Shown in pieces: positions 35,192 to 43,971 of a stretch of DNA of 64,000 bases. The notes beneath the pieces are model-generated. The model saw nothing but the letters and a program-made list of their open reading frames with translations. It did not search any database and was not told the origin of the DNA. Numbering within the stretch: position 1 is the first letter of the stretch; each line of letters begins with the position of its first letter. The stretch comes from Pseudomonas fulva 12-X (GTDB lineage: Bacteria; Pseudomonadota; Gammaproteobacteria; Pseudomonadales; Pseudomonadaceae). Location: NCBI RefSeq assembly GCF_000213805.1, contig NC_015556.1:3115001-3179000 (forward strand), given 5' to 3'. The position numbers were made by a program, and so were the translations under genes.

Positions 35192-35219
35192 TTGTGCAGC
35201 AAAAGTTTTTGAGTAGAAT
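35192..35219 (+). promoter_or_regulatory. Promoter of tRNA-Pro
   Basis: TTGTGC (35192-35197), 16-base spacer, TAGAAT (35214-35219). The start would fall 3-5 bases before the mature tRNA, so little 5' processing would be needed. Confidence 0.65.
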
Positions 35220-35229
35220 TTAACGCATT

Positions 35230-35306
35230 CGGAGTGTAGCGCAGCTTGGTAGCGCGTCTCGTTCGGGACGAGAAGGTCGCAGGTTCGAATCCTGTCTCTC
35301 CGACCA
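35230..35306 (+). tRNA. tRNA-Pro (anticodon CGG)
   Basis: 77-base cloverleaf ending with an encoded CCA. Anticodon arm TCTCG-TTCGGGA-CGAGA gives CGG, reading proline CCG codons. T-arm GCAGG-TTCGAAT-CCTGT with a G-U closing pair. The acceptor stem CGGAGTG/CTCTCCG has one U-U mismatch at pair 6:67. No integrated element follows it. Confidence 0.97.
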
Positions 35307-35313
35307 AATCCCA

Positions 35314-35344
35314 AAAAAACCGGCCCTAGTAGCCGGTTTTTTCG
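35314..35344 (+). terminator. Terminator downstream of tRNA-Pro
   Basis: An 11-bp stem AAAAAACCGGC / GCCGGTTTTTT with a 7-base loop and a T-run directly after it. Usable on both strands. Confidence 0.9.
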
Positions 35345-35368
35345 TTTCTGGCATCCTCTTTCGATCGC

Positions 35369-35551
35369 TCAGCCTTCGCCTCCACCGCCGCAGGCGATGA
35401 GTTCGATCAGGCCCATCTGGTACCACTTGTTCTGGCAGCTCCAGCCGTGCTCGAACGTCCAGGCACTGGCGGTGCCGCTGAATGCGATTCCTGCTACCAG
35501 CGCAGCGGCCAGCGTCAGGCTGCGAGAGCGCGCGTTCTTGATGCGTTTCAT
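35369..35551 (-). CDS. Small exported peptide, hypothetical
   Basis: 60 residues. Clear signal peptide: basic start [11 protein letters not shown], hydrophobic core [13 protein letters not shown], cleavage after TASA. The mature part is about 30 residues with two cysteines and a Gly-rich tail (ACGGGGEG). GAGG lies near the ATG. No family recognised. It is followed by the tRNA terminator, which works on this strand too. The signal peptide makes chance unlikely, but the gene is unproven. Confidence 0.55.
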   Translation of the reverse strand: MKRIKNARSRSLTLAAALVAGIAFSGTASAWTFEHGWSCQNKWYQMGLIELIACGGGGEG

Positions 35552-35713
35552 GGAGACCTCACCATTCGTCCAGGATTGATAAGCGGCGCCACGCGCTACA
35601 GTTGTCGATCACGCCAAGCGCTGTCCGCCCGCTAATGCTCCTACCGAACCCTGCCCTGCTCAATAGAACAGGTGACCTAAAGGCGAGGTGCCAGCCCGGT
35701 TTCAGGCGCCCAT

Positions 35714-35766
35714 AAAAAAGCCCGCCACGAGGGCGGGCCAGGTGACCTTCCCTATTCGGGAAGGTC
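35714..35766 (-). terminator. Terminator region of dctA, two adjacent hairpins
   Basis: Nearest the gene: GACCTTCCC / GGGAAGGTC (35744-35766). Then GCCCGCC / GGCGGGC (35720-35738), followed on the minus strand by six T. The second has the form of a Rho-independent terminator. Confidence 0.8.
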
Positions 35767-35779
35767 GACGACATTGCTA

Positions 35780-37105
35780 TCAGGCCTTGCCAGTGCTGTC
35801 GACAGGCGCGCCGATCACATCGGGACGACCACCGGAAGCCAGCTCGCGCTGCAGGGTGTCTTCGTCCAGTTCCTTGCACCACTTGGCGACCACGATGGTG
35901 GCGACGCCGTTACCGACCAGGTTGGTCAGTGCGCGGGCTTCGGACATGAAGCGGTCGATACCCAGGATCAGCGCCAGGCCGGCAACCGGCAGGTGGCCGA
36001 CGGCAGACAGGGTGGCAGCCAGAACGATGAAGCCGCTACCGGTGACGCCGGCAGCGCCCTTGGAAGCAACCAGCAGCACCAGCAGCAGGGTGATCTGGTG
36101 GGTGATGTCCATCGGGGTATCGGTGGCCTGGGCGATGAACACCGCGGCCATGGTCAGGTAGATCGAGGTACCGTCGAGGTTGAAGGAGTAACCGGTAGGG
36201 ATCACCAGGCCGACGACCGACTTCTTGGCACCGAGTTTTTCCATCTTCGTCAGCATGCGTGGCAGGGCCGACTCCGACGACGAAGTACCCAGCACGATCA
36301 TCAGCTCTTCGCGGATGTAGCGGATCAGGCGCAGGACGCTGAAGCCGTGGGCACGGCAGATGCCGCCCAGCACGATGAGCACGAAGAAGAAGCAGGTGAT
36401 GTAGAAGCACAGCATCAGCTGGCCCAGCTGCACCAGCGAGCCGACACCGTACTGACCGATGGTGAAGGCCATGGCGCCGAAGGCACCGATGGGCGCGAGC
36501 TTCATGATCATGTTGATGATGCCGAACATGACATGGGCGATACGATCGATGAACTCGAGCACCGGGCGACCGAACTCACCCATGCGCTGCAGGGCGAAGG
36601 CGAAGATCACCGAGAAGAACAGCACCTGCAGGATGTCGCCGTTGGCGAACGCACCGACCACGGTGGCCGGAATCACGTTGAGGATGAAGCCGATGGTGGT
36701 CTGCGCTTCGCCGGCCTGGGCATAGGCGGCGATCTTGCTGGCATCCAGCGTGCTCGGGTCGACGTGCATGCCGACGCCCGGCTGCACGACGTTGACCACG
36801 ACCAGACCGATGATCAGGGCGATGGTGGAGACGATTTCGAAATACAGCAGCGCGTAGCCGCCGGTCTTGCCGACTGCCTTCATGTCCTGCATGCCGGCGA
36901 TGCCGCTGACGACGGTGCAGAAGATGATGGGTGCGATGACCATCTTGATGAGTTTGACGAAGCCATCGCCTAGCGGCTTGAGGGCGACGCCCGTCTCAGG
37001 ATAGAAGTGACCGAGGAGAATGCCGATGGTGATGGCAGCCAGCACCTGGACATAGAGCATTTTGTAGAACGGTTGACGGACAACTTCATGCGTTGTGGCA
37101 GTCAT
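35780..37105 (-). CDS. dctA: C4-dicarboxylate/H+ symporter DctA
   Basis: Inner-membrane symporter of the DAACS family for succinate, fumarate and malate. 441 residues from ATG 37105 ([20 protein letters not shown]). Eight or more helices plus re-entrant loops; the family serine-rich motif [14 protein letters not shown] and the substrate segment [17 protein letters not shown] are intact. The in-frame extension to 37294 crosses the promoter and is rejected. A -24/-12 promoter lies 127 bases upstream, so sigma-54 with a DctD-like activator is expected. It sits downstream of phoPQ but on its own promoter. Confidence 0.96.
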   Translation of the reverse strand: MTATTHEVVRQPFYKMLYVQVLAAITIGILLGHFYPETGVALKPLGDGFVKLIKMVIAPIIFCTVVSGIAGMQDMKAVGKTGGYALLYFEIVSTIALIIGLVVVNVVQPGVGMHVDPSTLDASKIAAYAQAGEAQTTIGFILNVIPATVVGAFANGDILQVLFFSVIFAFALQRMGEFGRPVLEFIDRIAHVMFGIINMIMKLAPIGAFGAMAFTIGQYGVGSLVQLGQLMLCFYITCFFFVLIVLGGICRAHGFSVLRLIRYIREELMIVLGTSSSESALPRMLTKMEKLGAKKSVVGLVIPTGYSFNLDGTSIYLTMAAVFIAQATDTPMDITHQITLLLVLLVASKGAAGVTGSGFIVLAATLSAVGHLPVAGLALILGIDRFMSEARALTNLVGNGVATIVVAKWCKELDEDTLQRELASGGRPDVIGAPVDSTGKA

Positions 37106-37231
37106 GGTGAATCCTCTTGGGTGCGGCAATGACATCCTGCGACGTCCGCACCACCTTTCTTGTTTAGGCGCCAACCCTCCTGACCTGGAGGGATTTGTTA
37201 TAGGGCGCTCTCGCGACCTTGACGCTGCAAA

Positions 37232-37247
37232 AGCAAGCGCCATGCCA
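37232..37247 (-). promoter_or_regulatory. Sigma-54 promoter of dctA
   Basis: Minus strand TGGCATG-GCGC-TTGCT, one base from the TGGCACG-N4-TTGCT consensus with exact GG/GC spacing. It lies in a 281-base gap, 127 bases from the dctA start. Confidence 0.85.
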
Positions 37248-37386
37248 CACAGGAAATATCCGGATAAACCTCTGACTGGCGTGGGTTTTAGCAAAAATTT
37301 CAGCCGCCTTGATACGGCCGATGGCGGTTTTCCGCACGGGACTCAGGCGGGCGTGGCGGATTCCCACCAACGCCTGCCAGGACGCA

Positions 37387-38757
37387 TCAGATACGCACCC
37401 GAAACGCCGCGCCGCCCAGTTCGGACTCCTCGAGAAACAGCTCGCCTTCGTAGCTTTCGATGATGTCCTTGACCACCGCGGTGCCGATGCCCTGCCCCGG
37501 ATGCTGAGTGTCCAGGCGCTCGCCACGGCGCAGGATGCGCTCGCGCTGATCGACCGGAACGCCGGGGCCATCGTCCTCGACGCACAGCTCGCAGTTGCCG
37601 CCGTCGATACGGGCACTGATACGCACCTGACCCAGGCACAGGCGATAGGCGTTTTCCAGCAGGTTGCCGAGCAGTTCGAGCAGCGCGGCACGCTCCATGG
37701 GAATTTCCAGCCAGGTATCGAACTCGCGCTGCACGCTGACCTGCTTGCCGCGGTAGACCTTGTCGAGGGCGTCGCAGAGGTTGTCCACGACGCCGGCCAA
37801 CGGCACCCGATGGCGCACCAGACCGCTCTTGCGCAGGCTGGCGCGCTGCAGCTGATAGCCGATCTGCTGGCTCATACGCTCGATCTGCCCCTGCAGGATC
37901 TGCGACTGCTCGCGGTTCTCCGGCCGTGTGGCAATCACCTCCGCGGCGCCCTGCAGCACCGACAGAGGGGTTTTCAAGCTGTGCGCCAGGTCGTCCAGAG
38001 AATGCCGGTAGCGCTCGCGCTGTTGGCGTTCGCTGTCCAGCAGGCGGTTCAGCGAGCCGGTCAGGCGCAGCAGCTCGCGGGGATGCTCGTCGCTCAGGCG
38101 TTCGCGCAGGCCGCCCTCCACTTCGTCCAGCTCTTCACGCAACCCACGCAGGCTGCGAAAGCCCCAGGTCAGGCCGAACCACAACAGGCCAAGGAGCAGC
38201 AGCAGCGCGCCGCCGAGCCACAGGTAGAGCTGTTTGGTGAAATCCCGGTACAGCGTCAGGGTGTCGCTGGCCGGCTGCAGGGTGACAATGCTGAACGCCG
38301 CGCTCTGCCCGCGCAGCAGCTTGATCTCCACGTCGTAGAGGTAGAACTCGCGGCCCTGGCGATCCTCCACGCGCAGCAGCTCGTCACCTCGGCCGTCGTA
38401 GCTGGGCAAGTAGGACAGGGAAATATCGCGGGTCGAGGGCGACTGCCACAGCAGCTTGCCGTCACGGTCGTAGATGAAGCCCAGCAATTGGGCATCCGGC
38501 AGGTCGAACTCCTCGTCTGGCAGCTTGCTGGGCATGCGCAGCTTGCCGTCATCGGTACGGGCAGCGGATATCAGCGCGCCGGTGTCGGCGGCCAGGCGTT
38601 TCTCAACGGATTTTTCCAAGGCGATCAGAAAGGCGCCCTGCAGGGTTGGCAGCAGCGCCGCCATGAACAGCACGGCGATCACCGTACTGCCGAGCATCAG
38701 GCGCAGCCGTAGAGAGGAAAACCAGCGCGCCTTCAATTGCGCGAAGCCTGAGCTCAC
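37387..38757 (-). CDS. phoQ: Sensor histidine kinase PhoQ
   Basis: Inner-membrane sensor of low Mg2+ and cationic peptides that phosphorylates PhoP. 456 residues. Two helices (about residues 20-42 and 180-200) enclose a periplasmic sensor domain. Then come HAMP, the H-box HSLDDLAHSLKTPLSVLQ, N-box LGNLLENAYRLC, and G-boxes DDGPGVP and GQGIGTAVV. It starts with GTG at 38757, overlapping the phoP stop by four bases (GTGA), so it is translationally coupled. Third gene of oprH-phoP-phoQ. Confidence 0.95.
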   Translation of the reverse strand: MSSGFAQLKARWFSSLRLRLMLGSTVIAVLFMAALLPTLQGAFLIALEKSVEKRLAADTGALISAARTDDGKLRMPSKLPDEEFDLPDAQLLGFIYDRDGKLLWQSPSTRDISLSYLPSYDGRGDELLRVEDRQGREFYLYDVEIKLLRGQSAAFSIVTLQPASDTLTLYRDFTKQLYLWLGGALLLLLGLLWFGLTWGFRSLRGLREELDEVEGGLRERLSDEHPRELLRLTGSLNRLLDSERQQRERYRHSLDDLAHSLKTPLSVLQGAAEVIATRPENREQSQILQGQIERMSQQIGYQLQRASLRKSGLVRHRVPLAGVVDNLCDALDKVYRGKQVSVQREFDTWLEIPMERAALLELLGNLLENAYRLCLGQVRISARIDGGNCELCVEDDGPGVPVDQRERILRRGERLDTQHPGQGIGTAVVKDIIESYEGELFLEESELGGAAFRVRI

Positions 38758-39431
38758 CTGCAGCGCTCGGTGAACAGATAGCCCTGGCCGCGCACCGTTT
38801 CGATCGGCTTGAAGCCGTTACAGCTTTCCAACTTGCGGCGCAGACGACCGACCAGCACTTCGATGACGTTGGGGTCACGCTCCTCGTCATCCGGGTACAG
38901 CTGTTCGATCAGGCGCTCCTTGGGCACCACCTGCTGATGGTGGCGCATCAGATACTCCAGGATGCGGTACTCGTAAGCGGTCAGGCCCATGCCGGCGCCA
39001 TCGATCAGCGCCTGTTTGCGGTTCATGTCCAGCAGCAGCGGGCCCGCTTCGATGGTCGACTGGATAAAACCGGAAGAGCGGCGCAGCAGCGCGTTGAGGC
39101 GCGCTTCAAGCTCTTCGAACTGGAAAGGCTTGACCACGTAATCGTCGGCGCCGGAGGCCAGGCCTTCGACCTTGTCCTGCCAGTTGCCGCGGGCGGTGAG
39201 AATCAGGATGGGAAAGGTCTTGTCGCGGCTGCGCAGCTGACGGATCAGGTCCAGCCCGCTGATGCCTGGCAGACCGAGATCGATCACCGCCAGGTCATGA
39301 TGGTATTCGTCGACGCGATACAGCGCTTCCTCGGCGTTAGCGACCGCGTCCACCACGTGGCCTTGTTCGCCGAGTCGGGTATACAGATGGTGGCGCAGCA
39401 GCGCCTCATCCTCCACGACCAGCAATTTCAT
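38754..39431 (-). CDS. phoP: Response regulator PhoP
   Basis: OmpR-family transcription factor of 225 residues. Receiver domain: acidic pair VVEDEALL, phospho-acceptor in LAVIDLGLPGISG near residue 51, lysine VVKPFQ. C-terminal winged helix with VIEVLVGRLRRKLE. In Pseudomonas it activates oprH and lipid-A modification genes when Mg2+ is low. It is preceded by a 177-base gap after oprH that contains a palindromic element, unlike a tight operon. Confidence 0.96.
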   Translation of the reverse strand: MKLLVVEDEALLRHHLYTRLGEQGHVVDAVANAEEALYRVDEYHHDLAVIDLGLPGISGLDLIRQLRSRDKTFPILILTARGNWQDKVEGLASGADDYVVKPFQFEELEARLNALLRRSSGFIQSTIEAGPLLLDMNRKQALIDGAGMGLTAYEYRILEYLMRHHQQVVPKERLIEQLYPDDEERDPNVIEVLVGRLRRKLESCNGFKPIETVRGQGYLFTERCR

Positions 39432-39493
39432 CGTTGCATGTCCTCTTCGTTATGAAACGACAAGAGACTTAATCATTACCTTAATAATCTTGC

Positions 39494-39594
39494 GAGCTAG
39501 AGCCCTGCAAGGCAAAAACAGGCAAGAAAGCGGAGTGTACTTTTGTACATGAGCATTTCGAGCCTGTTTTTAACGCCGCAGGGCCGACGCGCAG
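39494..39594. repeat. About 101-bp palindromic element between oprH and phoP
   Basis: Outer arms GCCCTGCAAGGCAAAAACAGGC and GCCTGTTTTTAACGCCGCAGGGC pair imperfectly, and a central GTGTAC-TTTT-GTACAT hairpin lies between them. Its reverse complement matches the core of the element at 34642-34797. It occupies most of the oprH-phoP gap. Confidence 0.75.
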
Positions 39595-39608
39595 CTGATT
39601 ATGGTGAT

Positions 39609-40217
39609 TTAGAACTTGTAGTTGGCGCCCAGGTACCACTGACCACTGCTATGCAGATCGAGGGAGCCGACCTTGCCTTCGCCGTGCGGGGCGAATTCGG
39701 TGCTGGCGTTGGTGCGCAGGTAACGGTAGCCACCTTCGATGGAGGCGTTCTCGTTGACTTCCTGCAGCAGGCCCGCCTGCAAGCCGGCAGCATACCCGAC
39801 ATTGGTGTCACGCGAGACACCGGAGCTGTTCTGCTCCAGCTTGACCAGGCCCAGGGTGCCGCCACCGAACAGCTTGGTGCCGTTCTCGTTCAGCGGCAGG
39901 AAGGCGTCGTAGCTGCCGAGCAGGTTCTGCTGACGCAGCTTGAGGCCATTGTTGCTGCCGGAGATGTATTCGTAGGTGCCGTAGTAACGGCCAGCGTCGT
40001 TCTGCTGACCAGCGCGAATGCCCCAGGTGCTTTCGTTGTTGATCACGCTGTCGAAGTTCGGGTTGCCCAAGTTGGCATTGAGCGCGTCGGACTTCTGGAT
40101 GTTGTTGCTGGTCTGGCCCCAGGTGAAGCCGGCGAAGTTGTTGTCGGCGTGGGCGGTGGCTGCAGCGCCGAATACCAGGGAAGTTGCCAGAGCCAGTTTG
40201 GTCAGAGTCGCTTTCAT
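39609..40217 (-). CDS. oprH: Outer-membrane protein OprH
   Basis: 202-residue outer-membrane beta-barrel that binds LPS and replaces bridging Mg2+ under Mg2+ limitation. Signal peptide MKATLTKLALATSLVFGAAA cut after AHA; alternating beta strands; terminal phenylalanine in WYLGANYKF, the usual barrel insertion signal. ATG at 40217 is chosen; the long open frame upstream to 40352 covers the promoter. Direct hexamer repeats resembling a PhoP site lie 64-102 bases upstream. First gene of oprH-phoPQ. Confidence 0.95.
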   Translation of the reverse strand: MKATLTKLALATSLVFGAAATAHADNNFAGFTWGQTSNNIQKSDALNANLGNPNFDSVINNESTWGIRAGQQNDAGRYYGTYEYISGSNNGLKLRQQNLLGSYDAFLPLNENGTKLFGGGTLGLVKLEQNSSGVSRDTNVGYAAGLQAGLLQEVNENASIEGGYRYLRTNASTEFAPHGEGKVGSLDLHSSGQWYLGANYKF

Positions 40218-40280
40218 GAGATGCCTCTCGAATGGCAGTGGGTTAATGAAAAACTCGAGAATCATCCTGCCTGCCAGCCA

Positions 40281-40319
40281 CTGAACCCTTCCTGAACCCT
40301 CGCTGAACCTCGCCTGAAC
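40281..40319 (-). promoter_or_regulatory. PhoP-box-like array: four GTTCAG repeats at 11-bp spacing
   Basis: On the minus strand GTTCAG occurs at 40319-40314, 40308-40303, 40297-40292 and 40286-40281, each separated by 5 bases. PhoP sites are direct hexamers with 5-base spacing, so this amounts to tandem boxes. A weak -10 (CAGGAT) follows the last hexamer after 11 bases. Confidence 0.75.
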
Positions 40320-40370
40320 GAGGAGTCCGGCACGCTTTTCACCAACTGCCACGGCGTAACGGCCCAGGCA

Positions 40371-40411
40371 TTGACCCTGGTCAATACCCCGCTGGCCAGG
40401 ACGACTAAGGT
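40371..40411 (+). promoter_or_regulatory. DNR/ANR-type box and -10 of the nap operon
   Basis: TTGACC-CT-GGTCAA (40371-40384) is a perfect dyad of the FNR/DNR class (consensus TTGAT-N4-ATCAA, with C/G variant). TAAGGT at 40406-40411 is a candidate -10; the implied start near 40418 places the dyad centre at about -41, the class II activator position. Confidence 0.65.
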
Positions 40412-40509
40412 CGGGCTTAACGACCAGAGACCGTCAGGTTGCCAACGCCAGAAGCGTGGCTCCAATCCATGACGGCACATGCACACGCCTGACCGATGAA
40501 GACCTGCCC

Positions 40510-40677
40510 ATGCCCAGCCCATCCGAAGACACCGGGGGCAAACGCCGCGAACGCCGGCTGTTTCTATTCCTGGTGATATTCCTCTTCCCGCTGCTTTCCG
40601 TGACCCTCGTCGGCGCCTACGGCTTCGCCGTGTGGTTCCTGCAGATGCTCTTCGGGCCGCCCGGCCCACCCAACTGA
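40510..40677 (+). CDS. napE: Periplasmic nitrate reductase accessory membrane protein NapE
   Basis: 55 residues with a single membrane helix (LFLFLVIFLFPLLSVTLVGA) and the conserved C-terminus FGPPGPPN. It matches NapE of P. aeruginosa and Paracoccus. ATG 40510 is chosen; the open frame back to 40456 has no support. First gene of napEDABC; its role is unknown. Confidence 0.9.
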   Translation: MPSPSEDTGGKRRERRLFLFLVIFLFPLLSVTLVGAYGFAVWFLQMLFGPPGPPN

Positions 40678-40703
40678 TTCACCTCGGCTTACAGGAGCCC
40701 GTC

Positions 40704-40964
40704 ATGGACGCCCCCCTGCATATCGCCAGCTTCATCGTGCATGCCCGCCCCGAGCAGCTTGATGCGGTGCTCGCCAACCTGCGCCTGCTCGACGATCTGG
40801 ACGTGTATCAGCACAGCCCGCAAGGCAAGGCCGTGGTGGTGATCGAAGCGGTCGACGAAAAACTCATCCTGCAGCGCATCGACCAGGTCAACGCGCTGCC
40901 CGGCGTGCTCAACGCCGCACTGATCTACCACGAATGCCTCACTTCGGAAGGAGCCGCTCGATGA
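40704..40964 (+). CDS. napD: NapA signal-peptide chaperone NapD
   Basis: NapD binds the Tat signal of NapA and delays export until the cofactor is inserted. 86 residues from ATG 40704 ([20 protein letters not shown]), a ferredoxin-like fold with the typical [10 protein letters not shown] first strand and [13 protein letters not shown]. It overlaps napA by four bases (ATGA). napF, which stands between napE and napD in P. aeruginosa, is absent. Confidence 0.95.
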   Translation: MDAPLHIASFIVHARPEQLDAVLANLRLLDDLDVYQHSPQGKAVVVIEAVDEKLILQRIDQVNALPGVLNAALIYHECLTSEGAAR

Positions 40965-43465
40965 GCATGACCCGCCGCGAATTCACCAAGGCCCAGGCTG
41001 CAGCCATCGCCGCAGCCGCCGCCGGCCTGCCTATCGCGTCCAGCGCCAGCAACCTGCTCGCCGACGCGGAAAACACCCGCCTGGACTGGAACAAGGCGCC
41101 CTGCCGCTTCTGCGGCACCGGCTGCAGCGTGATGGTCGCCACCCGCGACAATCGCGTGGTGGCCACCCACGGCGACATCAAGGCCGAGGTCAACCGCGGC
41201 CTGAACTGCGTCAAGGGCTACTTCCTGTCGAAGATCATGTACGGCGTCGACCGCCTGACCACGCCGCTGCTGCGCATGAAGAACGGCGTCTACGACAAGC
41301 AGGGCGAATTCCAGCCGATCAGCTGGGAGCAGGCCTTCGACATCATGGAGGAGAAATTCAAGGCAGCCCTGCGCGAGCACGGCCCCCAGGCCGTGGGCAT
41401 GTTCGGCTCCGGGCAGTGGACGATCTGGGAAGGCTACGCCGCCAACAAGCTGATGAAGGCCGGCTTTCGCAGTAACAACATCGACCCCAACGCGCGCCAC
41501 TGCATGGCCTCGGCGGTGATGGGCTTCATGCGCACCTTCGGCATGGACGAGCCGATGGGCTGCTACGACGACATCGAGGCCACCGACAGCTTCGTGCTGT
41601 GGGGCTCGAACATGGCCGAGATGCACCCGGTGCTGTGGAGCCGTGTCACCGACCGGCGCCTGAGCCAGCCTGGCGTCAAGGTGGCCGTGCTGTCGACCTT
41701 CGAGCACCGCAGCTTCGATCTGGCCGACATTCCCATGGTGTTCAAGCCGCAGACCGACCTCTTGATCCTCAACTACATCGCCAACCACATCATCCAGAGC
41801 GGCGCGGTGAACCAGGATTTCGTCAAGCGCCACACTCGCTTCGCCCTCGGCGCCGACGACATCGGCTATGGCCTGCGCCCGGACAACCCGCTGGAGGTGA
41901 AAGCCAAGAACGCGAAGAACGCCAACACCTGGAGCGACATGTCGTTCGAGCAGTTCGCCGCCTTCGTCAAACCCTATACCCTGGAGCGCGCCGCCAGGGA
42001 GTCGGGCGTGCCGGCCGAACGCCTCAAGGCGCTGGCCGAGCTGTATGCCGACCCGAAGCGCAAGGTGGTGTCGTTCTGGACCATGGGCTTCAACCAGCAC
42101 ACCCGTGGCGTGTGGGCCAACAACCTGATCTACAACATCCATTTGCTGACCGGCAAGATCAGCGAGCCGGGCAACAGCCCCTTCTCGCTGACCGGCCAGC
42201 CTTCGGCGTGCGGCACCGCCCGTGAAGTCGGCACCTTCTCCCACCGCCTGCCGGCGGATCTGGTGGTCACCAACCCGAAACACCGCGCCACCGCCGAGAA
42301 GATCTGGAAGCTGCCCGCCGGCACCATCCAGGAAAAGCCCGGCTTCCACGCCGTGGAGCAGAGCCGCATGCTCAAGGACGGCGTGCTCAAGGTGTACTGG
42401 ACCCAGGTCAGCAACAACATGCAGGCCGGCCCCAACATCATGCAGGAAGTGCTGCCGGGCTGGCGCAAGCCGGACAACTTCGTGATCGTCTCCGACGTCT
42501 ACCCGACCGTCTCGGCCCAGGCCGCCGACCTGATCCTGCCCAGCGCCATGTGGGTCGAGAAGGAAGGCGCCTACGGCAACGCCGAGCGCCGCACGCAGTT
42601 CTGGCACCAGCTGGTCGGCGCACCGGGCGAGGCGAAATCCGACCTGTGGCAACTGGTGGAATTCTCCAAGCGCTTCACCACCGATGAAGTCTGGCCGGCC
42701 GAACTGCTCGCCAAGGCACCGCAGCTCAAGGGCAAGACGCTCTTTGAGGTGCTCTACAGGAACGGCCAGGTCGACGCCTTCCCGGCGGAACAGCTGGAAA
42801 AGGGCTTTCGTAACGACGAAGCCAAGTCCTTCGGTTTCTACCTGCAGAAAGGCCTGTTCGAGGAATACGCCCAGTTCGGCCGCGGCCACGGCCACGACCT
42901 GGCACCGTTCGACCGCTACCACAGCGAGCGCGGCCTGCGTTGGCCAGTAGTCGAGGGTTCGGAAACCCGCTGGCGTTATCGCGAAGGCCACGACCCTTAT
43001 GTGGCCAAGGGCAGCGAGGTGCAGTTCTACGGCTACCCCGACAACCGCGCGATCATCTTCGCCCTCCCCTATGAGCCGCCAGCCGAGGCGCCGGACAACG
43101 ACTACCCGTTCTGGCTCAGCACCGGCCGCGTGCTCGAGCATTGGCACACCGGCAGCATGACCCAGCGCGTCGACGAGCTGCACCGCGCCGTGCCCGATGC
43201 CCTGGTGTACATGCACCCGGACGATGCCAAGGCCATGAATGCCCGGCGCGGCAGCGAGGTGAAGGTGATCAGCCGGCGTGGCGAGATCCGCGCGCGCATC
43301 GAGACCCGCGGGCGCAACAAGCCGCCCCGCGGCCTGGTGTTCGTGCCCTTCTTCGACGCCAACAAACTGATCAACAAAGTCACCCTGGACGCCACCGACC
43401 CGATCTCCAAGCAGACCGACTACAAAAAGTGCGCGGTGAAGATCCAGTTGATCAGCGCGGCATGA
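40961..43465 (+). CDS. napA: Periplasmic nitrate reductase catalytic subunit
   Basis: Reduces nitrate to nitrite in the periplasm. 834 residues from ATG 40961, with AGGAG 7 bases upstream. Twin-arginine motif TRREFTK at the N-terminus directs export. 4Fe-4S cysteines: CRFCGTGC, then a distant cysteine in NCVKG. The Mo ligand cysteine is in [14 protein letters not shown]. It carries bis-MGD, made by moeA, moaB and mobA products encoded in this window. Length and motifs match functional NapA. Confidence 0.98.
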   Translation: MSMTRREFTKAQAAAIAAAAAGLPIASSASNLLADAENTRLDWNKAPCRFCGTGCSVMVATRDNRVVATHGDIKAEVNRGLNCVKGYFLSKIMYGVDRLTTPLLRMKNGVYDKQGEFQPISWEQAFDIMEEKFKAALREHGPQAVGMFGSGQWTIWEGYAANKLMKAGFRSNNIDPNARHCMASAVMGFMRTFGMDEPMGCYDDIEATDSFVLWGSNMAEMHPVLWSRVTDRRLSQPGVKVAVLSTFEHRSFDLADIPMVFKPQTDLLILNYIANHIIQSGAVNQDFVKRHTRFALGADDIGYGLRPDNPLEVKAKNAKNANTWSDMSFEQFAAFVKPYTLERAARESGVPAERLKALAELYADPKRKVVSFWTMGFNQHTRGVWANNLIYNIHLLTGKISEPGNSPFSLTGQPSACGTAREVGTFSHRLPADLVVTNPKHRATAEKIWKLPAGTIQEKPGFHAVEQSRMLKDGVLKVYWTQVSNNMQAGPNIMQEVLPGWRKPDNFVIVSDVYPTVSAQAADLILPSAMWVEKEGAYGNAERRTQFWHQLVGAPGEAKSDLWQLVEFSKRFTTDEVWPAELLAKAPQLKGKTLFEVLYRNGQVDAFPAEQLEKGFRNDEAKSFGFYLQKGLFEEYAQFGRGHGHDLAPFDRYHSERGLRWPVVEGSETRWRYREGHDPYVAKGSEVQFYGYPDNRAIIFALPYEPPAEAPDNDYPFWLSTGRVLEHWHTGSMTQRVDELHRAVPDALVYMHPDDAKAMNARRGSEVKVISRRGEIRARIETRGRNKPPRGLVFVPFFDANKLINKVTLDATDPISKQTDYKKCAVKIQLISAA

Positions 43466-43476
43466 GGAGCTCAGCC

Positions 43477-43962
43477 ATGAAACTGCGTTATCTGCCCCTG
43501 CTGCTGCTCGCCGTGTTCGGCGTGGCGGTGGCTGCCGACCTCAGCTATCCGCTGGATGCCCCGGCACCGGACGGGCGCCGCCCAGGCGGCACCCTGACCC
43601 AGGAATTCCCGGCGCCGCGCATCGCGCCCGAGGAAAACAAGGACATTCGCCGCGAACGCAACTACCCCGAGCAGCCACCAACCATCCCGCACACCATCGT
43701 CGGCTATCAGGTGGACAAGTTCGGCAACCGCTGCATGGCCTGCCACAGCCGCGCCAACAGCGCGCGCAGCCAGGCGCCGATGATCAGCATCACCCACTAC
43801 ATGGACCGTGATGGCCAGGCCCTGGCCGCCATGTCGCCGCGCCGCTACTTCTGCACCCAGTGCCACGTCACCCAGGCCGAGGTGAAACCGCTGGTGGAGA
43901 ACGGCTTCAAGAACATCGACCAGATTCTGCAGGACGAAAACAAACCTGCCGGGCACCCCTGA
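43477..43962 (+). CDS. napB: Periplasmic nitrate reductase dihaem cytochrome c subunit
   Basis: Electron donor to NapA. 161 residues from ATG 43477, with a signal peptide (KLRYLPLLLLAVFGVAVA). Two haem-attachment sites: CMACH and CTQCH. The open frame extending back to 43141 lies inside napA and is spurious. It lies 11 bases after napA; GAGGAG just after the napA stop can serve as ribosome site. Confidence 0.97.
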   Translation: MKLRYLPLLLLAVFGVAVAADLSYPLDAPAPDGRRPGGTLTQEFPAPRIAPEENKDIRRERNYPEQPPTIPHTIVGYQVDKFGNRCMACHSRANSARSQAPMISITHYMDRDGQALAAMSPRRYFCTQCHVTQAEVKPLVENGFKNIDQILQDENKPAGHP

Positions 43963-43971
43963 GGAGGCACC

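Noticed and set aside
35230..35306. tRNA-Pro as an attachment site of an integrated element
   Set aside because: No integrase and no duplicated 3' tRNA end found within the window downstream.
35559..35882. 107-codon minus-strand frame at the dctA end
   Set aside because: Crosses the dctA terminator hairpins and the end of dctA; no support.
40925..43216. 763-codon minus-strand open frame opposite napA
   Set aside because: Antisense shadow; napA is fully supported by motifs on the plus strand.
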